DNA of 64,000 nucleotides from Opeltia flavorubescens. Taxonomy: Eukaryota > Ascomycota > Lecanoromycetes > Teloschistales > Teloschistaceae. This document shows positions 43,161 to 51,656 of this stretch, piece after piece; position 1 is the stretch's first letter, and each line of letters begins with the position of its first letter. Where the stretch lies: the NCBI GenBank assembly GCA_000442125.1, contig KE546979.1, positions 620,001-684,000 of the forward strand, in the 5' to 3' direction. Both the position numbers and the translations under genes were made by a program. The notes below the pieces were generated by a model. That model had not been told where the DNA came from. It saw only the letters and a program-made list of their open reading frames with translations, and ran no database searches.

Positions 43161-45135
43161 ATGTCAGAGCGGAAGATGAATATCACTCGTGTCGTTTCGG
43201 TTGTCGCTGCTACGGTCATCGCAATCGCTTGCGGTACCAATGTCTGTCATTGCTCTGGTCCTACTGCTGTGCTACATTGGAATTGATAAGAACGCCAGTA
43301 CGCATACTCGGCATGGGGTCCCCAATTTGCAGAACGGATGAAGTTCTCCTCCACTCAAAGCAATTTGATTGTATATCTTTTCTCCCAACCAGCGGCAAGC
43401 CATGGCTCATCAGGATTTTAGGGAACCACTGCGAACTTTGGTATGTACGGCGGTGGGATTTTTGTCGGTATGCTCGTCGATCATAAAGGTCCTCGAGCGG
43501 GTGTCATTCTAGGTGGAGGCCTTATGACTGTGGGATATTTCTCAATGCATAGAGGTACGACAAGTGCCCTGCAACGACGTTTCACAGCTCAAGACAATGG
43601 CAGCCTATGAAAGCGGGCCAGGATCAGTCGCTTTGCCTTGGCTATGTTTCTTCGCTTTCATTACCGGTATAGGAGGTGCATCGGCCTTTTCTGGCTCCAT
43701 CAAGACTTGTGAGTCCTCATATCGATTCAGGTGCCAAAAGTGCTCACCGTCTTCAGCGGCCTTGAATTGGCCGAGCCACAGAGGGACAGCCACTGCATTC
43801 CCGCTTTCGGCTTTTGGGCTTGGTGCATTTTTCTTTGCGTCGATTTCATCAGTTGCCTTTCCAGACAACACGTCTAGTTTCCTTCTTCTCCTATCCATTG
43901 GCTGTCTTTGCATGTGCTATGTATCCATCCCGTTCCTTCGGGTGATTCCTCACAGTCAGTCATATTCGAGCGTACCTACCGATGAAGAGAGGCGCGATTC
44001 GAATCCTCTACGGCGGACAAAGTCCGAAGGTAGTAAGCACAGTGCTCGCCGCCATGATCAAGAGCCAGGTACGCCATCTTATGATCTACCCAAATCTGTT
44101 GCATCACACCGCAAATCAGATGCGGACAATGAAGCTCCAGTAGCTCTTGAGGCGTCTGATATAGAAGCAGATGAGACATCATCATTGATCTCCTCAAGCC
44201 CAGGAGACGTGTCATATCAGCACGATGACGCTAAGGCAGTTGCACATCATGACTCACAGCATGTAGATATTCGAGGATTTGCTGTGCTAAAGCATACGGA
44301 ATTTTATCAATTATGGCTTTTGCTTGGCATTATGACTGGCACAGGCCTTATGACCATCAAGTACGACACATCTTGCCATCACTTTGGTTAGACCAGTGCT
44401 AACGATTACTAGCAACATTGGAAACGATGCATGTTCAGTCATATACCCTTATATTTGACTTAAAGCTAATCTCATCCAGGCTAGAGCACTGTGGAACCAT
44501 TACGATGACAGTGCTTCTCTAGTGTTCATTGAGAAACGTCAACTAAGGCATGTCATGCTCCTTTCTGTCTTGAGCTGCGTTGGTCGTCTTTGCAGTGGCA
44601 TCGGGTCCGATTTGATCGTGAAAAAGCTTCACGCAAGTCGTTTCTGGTGTCTCTTCATATCTTCGATTATCTTCTGCATCGCGCAGCTCTGTGGTACGCA
44701 GATCGGAAATCCACACCTCCTTGGGTTTGTATCGGCCATCACCGGCTGTAAGTCACTCCAGATTCATGACAGATGGAATCTATCTTACAAGTCTTAGTGG
44801 CCTACGGATTTCTTTTCGGTGTCTATCCATCGCTTGTTGCCGAGACATTTGGAATCAATGGTCTGTCCCAAAATTGGGGTGCCATGACTCTTTCCCCGAT
44901 TCTATTTGGTAACATATTCAATTTGCTCTATGGTCGGATATATGACAACCATTCGTACATTCACGACGGGCAGAGGACCTGTTTGGAAGGGCTGGAATGC
45001 TACAGAATGGCGTATTGGGTCACATTTGCAGCGAGTTTGGTAGCTCTTGGCATCAGCCTCTGGAGCATTCGTTTCGCGAATGCTAAGAAAGCAAAAGCGA
45101 AGTATACAGCAGTGTCTCAAGACCGAGATGCGTAA
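43161..45135 (+). CDS. MCH1: MFS transporter of the Mch1 type (monocarboxylate-permease-like)
   Basis: Eight exons, 43161-43241, 43299-43370, 43422-43554, 43604-43708, 43757-44360, 44413-44428, 44480-44747 and 44792-45135, give 540 residues. Mch1 blocks are clear: SAWGPQFAERM, FSSTQSNLIG, GPRAGVILGG, AALNWPSHRGTATAFPLSAFGL, GTGLMTINNIGND|ARALW, GRLCSGIGSDLIVKKL and NGLSQNWGAMTLSP. Twelve helices with a long hydrophilic loop after helix 6 fit the MFS fold. The substrate of Mch1 proteins is not known; yeast Mch1 is vacuolar. Exon 6 is only 16 nt and is followed by a GC-AG intron. Intron 4 is 48 nt and lacks an in-frame stop. Confidence 0.9.
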
Positions 45136-45502
45136 TGCAGATGGCACGAATAATTTAGCGTTATGTATAAGGGTACATTTCCTGTTGAAATAAAGCACGT
45201 TGAAAGCCTTCGTTTCCAATGATATCTCCTTGCCCACGTTCCGGAAGCATTTGACCATTCTTTAGCCCGGTCATTTTCCCACTACCAGCGAGATTTTGAG
45301 AATCATGCTCCGCATTCGCATTATCTCATTTTGGCCAACTACGAGTGACATTTGCCTTAGAGCATGCCCATGAGCTGCTATGCATGATCCATCTATCCAT
45401 CCATTCATCCAGCGTCTCAGGTTCACGGATTCCATGGATGGAAGGCTCGCCATCCGTCATTCTCTTATAAGATCCGTATACACAAAAATTTGCCTCGACC
45501 CT
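45136..45502. other. Convergent intergenic region MCH1/RRG7
   Basis: About 370 bp with the 3' ends of two converging genes. A TCCATC/CATCCATC tract near 45390 is a minor low-complexity patch. Nothing else is seen. Confidence 0.45.
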
Positions 45503-46231
45503 TCATCCCCCTTCATCCTTTCCAGCCAAATCCGGCTCCCACGCCTTCCCATCCCATGTCAAAAATGCCTCCTTTTCCATCCGAGCCTCTTCTCCATCAC
45601 CAGGCAAATACCTCAGCCCAACGCCCACCCCTTCCGCCCCCAGCTCCCGCACCCTCGCATTCCAAAGCACCTGCCTCACCCTCCCCTCCCCATCTTCCCT
45701 CTTCAAATCCTCAACCAAAACCCACACAACCGGTACTTTACTATTCCTCATCGCCTCCCTAAGCCCCTGCGTAGCGGGTTTTTTCCCGCATAACACCGCA
45801 ACCGTGTTCCCATTCTCGCCATTATTGCGCCATCCTAAGGGCGCCCCGGCGAATATTCCCTCGAGTTCACGGACAAGACTTGGAGTGTGTTTTGAGCTGA
45901 GAGCTTTGCATTGGACGAGGGCGCGGAGGGGTTGCGGGAGGGAGGGCAGGTGCCAGTGACCAAGGAGGTCAATGCCGTGGTCTGAGCGGCCGCCGGTACG
46001 GGTAAGAGTGAAGGCGATACGGCGGAGGGAGGAGAGGCAGAGGTATTCGTAGTAAGTGCCAATGTAGACGGTGCTGGTTGGGGAAAGGGAGGTGGAGCGG
46101 GCGTGGGCGAGAAAAGACGGGAGATCGTGGTGGGTGGGGGTTGGTTTGGTAGTGGAAGCAAATCTGACGACGGGTTTAGTGATGTGAGTTCTTGTTGTTT
46201 GCGTCAGTATTTGACATAATTGGCGAAGCAT
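45503..46231 (-). CDS. RRG7: Required-for-respiratory-growth protein 7 (DUF2034, nuclease-fold)
   Basis: A single exon gives 242 residues. The basic start MLRQLCQILTQTTRTHITKPVVRF is a likely mitochondrial presequence. The core has the pattern of a PD-(D/E)XK restriction-endonuclease-like fold: TYYEYLCLSSLRRIAFTL, GGRSDHGIDLLGHW (Asp in GID), then LVQCKA (Q-x-K). Yeast Rrg7 is mitochondrial and needed for respiratory growth. The biochemical role is unknown, although the motif set suggests nucleic-acid binding or cleavage. It is divergent from MED21 with 180 bp between starts. Confidence 0.82.
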   Translation of the reverse strand: MLRQLCQILTQTTRTHITKPVVRFASTTKPTPTHHDLPSFLAHARSTSLSPTSTVYIGTYYEYLCLSSLRRIAFTLTRTGGRSDHGIDLLGHWHLPSLPQPLRALVQCKALSSKHTPSLVRELEGIFAGAPLGWRNNGENGNTVAVLCGKKPATQGLREAMRNSKVPVVWVLVEDLKREDGEGRVRQVLWNARVRELGAEGVGVGLRYLPGDGEEARMEKEAFLTWDGKAWEPDLAGKDEGG

Positions 46232-46410
46232 AAGAGCTTTGAAAGCTCCTGGGACAGGTAATTAACCATTCGTCGGATGTATATCGAGAGCTTGCTTCGG
46301 AATCACTCCGCACACCCCCTCAATGTTGAAGCTTCCGCTCCGCAATCTTCTCCGCCGCGCACTGAAAGAGACTTGGCTATTGGTCCTGCTCCCATTCTGT
46401 CGTCCCCAGA

Positions 46411-46895
46411 ATGGCCGACCGCCTTACCCAACTTCAAGACTGCCTCAACCAAGTATATCCACCTTCCCCATGACCGTCCATCCCCACCACCAACCCAGCT
46501 AATTGCCTTCGTTCCAGCTCGGCACCCAATTCTACGCCTCCCTCAGCTACCTCTCCAAGCACCACTCCTCTGCTAGCCTCCTCTCACCTCCCAATCCACT
46601 CGTGCCCCCCTTCCCCGCCACAGATCTCGTGCCCGACCAGCGTCCTGACTCCCCAACCACATTAGAAGCAGCCCAGAAGGAACTGGCGGCGGATCTGGTG
46701 CTGAAGGTAAAGGAGATCGAGGAGCTAGTGGGAACGTTACCGGGACTGGATAAGAATGAGGAGGTACAGAGGGAGAGGATCAGAGAGCTGGATGGGGAAT
46801 TGAAGATAGCGGAGGACGAAAGGAGGAGCGCGGTGAAGGAGCGGGAGATCTGGCTTGCGAAGGTGGAAGGGGCAATTGCGAGGGTGGGACGGTAG
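46411..46895 (+). CDS. MED21: Mediator subunit 21 (Srb7)
   Basis: Two exons, 46411-46452 and 46518-46895, give 139 residues. MADRLTQLQDCLNQ|LGTQFYASLSYLSKHH is the conserved N-terminal helix of Med21, with the intron in the middle. The C-terminal two-thirds is a long amphipathic coiled coil (ELAADLVLKVKEIEELVGTLPG; EVQRERIRELDGELKIAEDER) that pairs with Med7 in the Mediator middle module. Length is normal. The donor is GTATAT and the acceptor TCCAG. Confidence 0.93.
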
Positions 46896-47447
46896 GCTTT
46901 AGGGAAGTCAAAAGCATTATCAAGTTCATGGTCGTGATTTTTGTTTGGACGGTCAAGTCGGGGAGACTGGTCAGAGCATCACATCTAGGCAGCAAAGATG
47001 AAGGAAGTATCTTGGAATCTACCTATGATTTGTGTGCCAGCTTAGCACTTAGATTCGTCACCCACGCCTTATCAAAATTCTCAGCAGGAGAGATTCCCAT
47101 TCATCTGCCATTGACTCGAGCGCTTCGGTGTCAAGGCATTACTACCGTGCGCCCCGCTGCGTCTAATAAGTAATGTCTGTCGTTCTAATCAAGAAATTGC
47201 AAAACGCCAACCGGAAATCAAATGCAAATGGCATTACCGTTATCTTCGTTACTGAGATAGAGAATTGATAGCTCAATAGAACGCCATCTTTATGCGCTGG
47301 AAGCCGATCGCCCTTGATGTAAAGAGTGTGGTGGTACCAGGTACTGTAGAAGCGAATGGAGCCTTGTACTGGCCCCTGACCGAAAGGGCTTCGCAAAGAA
47401 AAAAGAAGCCGAGAGACGCGCAGAACAAATGGTATATCCGCAAAATC
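46896..47447. other. Convergent intergenic region MED21/SNF2 gene
   Basis: About 550 bp with the 3' ends of two genes. An 81-codon plus-strand ORF and the overlapping minus-strand ORFs here have no recognisable feature. Confidence 0.45.
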
Positions 47448-50400
47448 TTATTTGAAGAGACTACGAAGCTCTTCCAGTCTCTGCTTGGCCATTTCAGCTT
47501 TGTCCAGCTTGCCACGATTCATGCTGAGATCAGCCAGTCGTTGCTTCTTCTTTTGGAGCGCCAGCATCTTTTCTTCGAAGCTGTCTTCCATGATGAAGCG
47601 AGTGATGGTCACCTCCCTGGTCTGACCGAGACGATGAACGCGATCCACGGCTTGAGCCTCAGCTGCTGGATTAAATTGTGGCTCCATTACGTAGACCTTA
47701 GAGCCAGTTGTCAGATTGAGCCCAAGACCACCTGCACCGATGGAAATAAGGATCAGCTCAACGGTGGGGTCGTCTCTGAAGGTGATAAGGGAAGCTGCTC
47801 GATCTTTGCGACTCATTTGCCCGTCGAGACGAACAAAGCGGATACGCTGCTCCTTTAGCGCGATTTCGATCAGGTCGAGATGAGAAGTCCACCCAGAGAA
47901 TACAACACTCTTGATTGGNTGCTCGCCTGGTGGAAAGTCTTGACTCTCCTGCTTAGATTGCTCCAAAGCTGCGAGCAGCGCTTTAGTCTTTGTATGTGGA
48001 CCACCGTAGCGTCCCATAATCTTAGCGTGCTTGGGGTCTAGTTTGGCCCGCTCTTTGGCTTCCTCTGCACCTTCAATGCCGTTCTTGGTGAGCTCGAAGA
48101 AGGAGAGTCGCATATGTTGATCGCAATAAGGACATGTGAAGTGGGTGCCGCTCATATCTAGGATACGTTTCAAGCCACGAAGGCAATCCTCGCAGACGAG
48201 TTGATAACAGGGCATCATGTAACCAATGACTTGATCTTGTCCCGGAGCTGCCACCTCCAGATCTGGTTCAATCTTCTTGGCGCACTGGGCGCAAGTATCG
48301 GCGTCAGTCTCCCGGAAGAGCATCAACATCTCGTACGCTTGGCGAGCATTGGTGAAAATTTTATCGTTATCTGTGTCGTCGGTATCCAGATCGATGGCAT
48401 TATTGACACTGAAACCCTCGGTGAGCTTGAGATCATCCTCGCCCAAAAGCTCCCTGCCGTGAGCGCAGATGAGTCGCAGCCGCAAGATAGCCCGTAAAAT
48501 ATGAACGTAACTCTTGCCCCCCAGGCTCTGCTTCTTCTCACTTGCAAGGATGCGTACCCGCCGGTCTGAGTCCTTTGCGAACCATTCGTACAATTTCCCT
48601 TCCTCTGGCGAGAATCGCAACCGGACTGTCTCCTCCTTGCGATCTGGCAGATCAATTCTGTCCTTCAGTCGCCGCAGCGTAATACTGTCGACAAGCAGGC
48701 GAAGTTTAGGCAGAATCTCTGGATCTGCCATTTTGAATGGGCTCATAATGTACTGGCTGAAGCCGCCCCTCTCGCTGAAAGGCTTCACTCGTAAGAATTT
48801 GATTAGGGCCCCAAGATCATCTAACCTGTTCTGTACCGGAGTTCCAGTAACGGCCCAGCGTCGTTGGGCAGAGAGCGCACAAATAGCTTGCGACTGTCTT
48901 GTCGCTTGCTCTCGAATGCTATGTGCTTCGTCGAGAACTATGCGGAAAAAATTTGTTTGGAACAATGGACTACCATCACCATTCCTGCTCCCTTTGCCGG
49001 AGTATTCGCTGGAGATGATCTGGTAAGTGGTAATAATGAGGTTGAAAGTTGATAACATCTCGATGTTCTTATTTCTATTTGATCCGTGGTAAATGTAGTA
49101 GTTTAACGTTCCTGGCTTGATGTGCGCTTTGATCTGCTCCTCCCAATTCGCAACCGTACTTAACGGAGACACAAGAAGAGTTGTTCTGGAATTGCGAACG
49201 AGCGAGGTTTGGTCTTCTTCGAGAACAGGAGGTTCTTGCCCTGCGAACTCTTCGGCATCCGGCAGATGATGGACAACAAGGGAGAGAATGCTCAAAGTTT
49301 TGCCTAGGCCCATCATATCAGCCAGAATACCACCTAGTGACTCTGATGGTTTTGCATGCTCCTCTTGACCGGTAATGACATTGTAGTATGTCCGCTGTCC
49401 ATTGGGACGGATCCTCAGCCGCCATAGAGAATTGTTGTCTTCCTCGTTCTCTCCAAAGACACGCTTCTGCTCTTTGGATACCATGAAATGCAAGGCCTGT
49501 TTCTGGTGTCCAAGCAAGGGCGTGATGATGGAGTCCTGCGCCTCCATCTCAGGGAGGGTTTCTGACTTTTGCAAGGAATCAAACATGCCAAGAACATCGT
49601 TGCGGATCTCCTCGGCTGTACGGGATACGAAGCCTGCAACGGTGTTCGAAGGCGGAGCATTACTTGTCCTTGGCAAATTATTGTTTCGGACCATTGCAGG
49701 AGCGTGTGGGTTCCAGATTTCCTTTCCGGCATCAACGGCAAATGGCGTCAGCAACTTGAGCATCTTGGCCTTGAAGAATTTTCCAATGCTTTCAGCCTTA
49801 TTTTTTGGACCATAGACATTAATGATCAAGTCAAGGTACTCTGAGCACGGTGCTGATGGGTATTGATCTCGACCATCCTTCTTCTTTCTGCCAAGGAGCC
49901 GGGCTTGGGCACGATATTTCGGCTGCTTGGAGTCCAGTAGCTTGGCTAAACCTTGGGACGTTCTTATATCAACATTGCCAAAATCCTTTCCGGTAGGATC
50001 CAGAACACGAATGATATTGTCGTTGCCAGGATAGCGCTTCAGTTGTAATTTCATGGTGGGCCATTCAGTCCTGGAAAGATAGTTGGCTTTGTTCCCGGGG
50101 TCGGGAAGTTGATGCGCGTGGACTTTAGTCCCTTCGAGACGACCGTAGCAAACCTCTTTTTCCTGGTTATCAGGAACAACGTTGTCAGAAACAATGATAA
50201 TTTCGTCTTCTTCATCACCACCAGTAAGGTCCACGACCGAAGCTGCAGCTATAGCTTGCGGCTCCTCCTGCCCTTCTTTGCGTTTCTCCTTCAAGTACTG
50301 TCCGATTTCGCCTCCCTTGCTACCACCTGTGAACGTTGCCTTCCCATTTTCGGTATCTTCATGTTCCGTTTTCTGCCGCTTCTGCGGGCGCTCGTTGCGT

Positions 50401-50945
50401 TGAGACACGCCATGCATTCTTTCGATCATACTAGTCATCCCCTGATGTTCGCTTGTATCTTTACTGGGTTTTGTGAAGTCATTCAGCGGTCTGAGCTCGT
50501 CAAAATTGTTTGTGAGGTTCGCTTTTTGCGCAAGGGTAGCCTTATCTAATGACTGTGGTTTTTCTCGGAAGCCTTTGGGATCAAGAAGCTGACGTGCGTT
50601 GAAGGAATAATGAGGCGGCGTTGACATCTCGTGATTCTGGAGGTCGCTAGGTTCGGCATTACGCTTTCCTCGACCTTTGAGCGGAACGTGAGCATCATCC
50701 TTGGATTTGAAAGCTTCAAGAAAAGAAAACTGTGGGGAAGAGCTGGATTCAAGCGGCTCGCTAGAATAACGAAGCCGGGAGTCCAAGGGTTCAGAATGAA
50801 AGTGATCTTCAATACCATTGGCTGCTTGCTTCCTCATGCTTCTTGGATCTAACAACATTGAAGGTGAGACTGGAAACCCAGTTGTAGTAGTTGATACCGG
50901 CATTCTGCGAACGTCATGTACATGGCCGCTCACGTCACCGTCCAT
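47448..50945 (-). CDS. Rad5/HLTF-like SNF2 ATPase with embedded RING finger
   Basis: A single exon encodes 1165 residues. After a disordered N-terminus come two SUMO-interacting-like motifs (VVDLTG, EIIIVSD; about 240-255) and a possible degenerate HIRAN domain (about 265-345). The SNF2 ATPase has LADMMGLGKT (about 545-555) and DEAH (about 673). A RING-like finger (about 885-940: CAQC, PCYQLVCEDC, CPYC) is inserted between the helicase halves. Helicase C motifs IGAGGLGLNLT and DRVHRLGQ follow. The layout matches the Rad5/Rad16/HLTF group of DNA-damage-tolerance translocases and ubiquitin ligases. The fourth zinc ligand is Gln instead of His. One codon is ambiguous (n at 47919; CAN = His or Gln). 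Confidence 0.9.
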   Translation of the reverse strand: MDGDVSGHVHDVRRMPVSTTTTGFPVSPSMLLDPRSMRKQAANGIEDHFHSEPLDSRLRYSSEPLESSSSPQFSFLEAFKSKDDAHVPLKGRGKRNAEPSDLQNHEMSTPPHYSFNARQLLDPKGFREKPQSLDKATLAQKANLTNNFDELRPLNDFTKPSKDTSEHQGMTSMIERMHGVSQRNERPQKRQKTEHEDTENGKATFTGGSKGGEIGQYLKEKRKEGQEEPQAIAAASVVDLTGGDEEDEIIIVSDNVVPDNQEKEVCYGRLEGTKVHAHQLPDPGNKANYLSRTEWPTMKLQLKRYPGNDNIIRVLDPTGKDFGNVDIRTSQGLAKLLDSKQPKYRAQARLLGRKKKDGRDQYPSAPCSEYLDLIINVYGPKNKAESIGKFFKAKMLKLLTPFAVDAGKEIWNPHAPAMVRNNNLPRTSNAPPSNTVAGFVSRTAEEIRNDVLGMFDSLQKSETLPEMEAQDSIITPLLGHQKQALHFMVSKEQKRVFGENEEDNNSLWRLRIRPNGQRTYYNVITGQEEHAKPSESLGGILADMMGLGKTLSILSLVVHHLPDAEEFAGQEPPVLEEDQTSLVRNSRTTLLVSPLSTVANWEEQIKAHIKPGTLNYYIYHGSNRNKNIEMLSTFNLIITTYQIISSEYSGKGSRNGDGSPLFQTNFFRIVLDEAHSIREQATRQSQAICALSAQRRWAVTGTPVQNRLDDLGALIKFLRVKPFSERGGFSQYIMSPFKMADPEILPKLRLLVDSITLRRLKDRIDLPDRKEETVRLRFSPEEGKLYEWFAKDSDRRVRILASEKKQSLGGKSYVHILRAILRLRLICAHGRELLGEDDLKLTEGFSVNNAIDLDTDDTDNDKIFTNARQAYEMLMLFRETDADTCAQCAKKIEPDLEVAAPGQDQVIGYMMPCYQLVCEDCLRGLKRILDMSGTHFTCPYCDQHMRLSFFELTKNGIEGAEEAKERAKLDPKHAKIMGRYGGPHTKTKALLAALEQSKQESQDFPPGEXPIKSVVFSGWTSHLDLIEIALKEQRIRFVRLDGQMSRKDRAASLITFRDDPTVELILISIGAGGLGLNLTTGSKVYVMEPQFNPAAEAQAVDRVHRLGQTREVTITRFIMEDSFEEKMLALQKKKQRLADLSMNRGKLDKAEMAKQRLEELRSLFK

Positions 50946-51656
50946 TGCCTAAAGCCGCAGCCACAGGAGCTTTCACTCCCAATGGTGATCAACGAGGTAC
51001 AGAACGGAGGCCAGTCATGCGTGTATGTGCAACTGTGAATTGGGAGACTCAAATTAGATAGTGTAGTGATCTGCTTCAAAGATAGTGAAAATGAACAAAG
51101 ATTCGGACGTGTTTTGACTCAAAGGAAAGGTGAGGCCGAATCTCAGTCTCACAAATTCAGGCTGTCACCGAGTCGGTCCTTACGCCGAGGTCCCGATTAT
51201 CTTATCTGATCACGATAAGCTTTTCGAGCCTCTCCCACTAGACGTCGACGGTAGAGTGAATGATTACAGCCGTGGTAAGGATGAATGCAATTGATTTGGA
51301 TGTTGAATCCTTGGGGTAGCTGAGTGAGCCTCGGATGCTCGCGATCCAAACCACCAAGCTGCCGCAAAGTTTGAGGTCGCGAAGTCGTGATGTCGAAGCT
51401 CCTGTTAAAGCTGAGGACTGGTGAAGAGGATTGAGTGAACCTCAGATCAAGTCACTGACGATGAAGGACGGTAAGGCAATATAGGGATTTAGATATTCGA
51501 GTGAAGTGGTCGCGTCTCAGATCCATGTCAGCAATAACTGAGTGACTAATGCGAAAATGTAAAAGTATATGAATGATTTCCTCCACAAGGCGCCCACGCT
51601 GATGCAAAATAAATCCGGATAATCAAGCAACCGAAGCTAGATGCACCCATCTATGA
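50946..51656. promoter_or_regulatory. Upstream region of the SNF2-RING gene, including inverted GATA sites
   Basis: About 710 bp without a gene. CTTATC at 51201-51206 and GATAAG at 51214-51219 form an inverted pair of GATA sites around TGATCA, 256-274 bp upstream of the start codon. The distal half should also contain the LSB6 3' end. Similar TGAGTGA(G/A)CCTC blocks near 51319 and 51431 form a degenerate repeat. Confidence 0.45.

Noticed and set aside
43161-45135. Drug-efflux role for the MFS transporter
   Set aside because: Sequence blocks fit Mch1, not the DHA drug:proton antiporter families.
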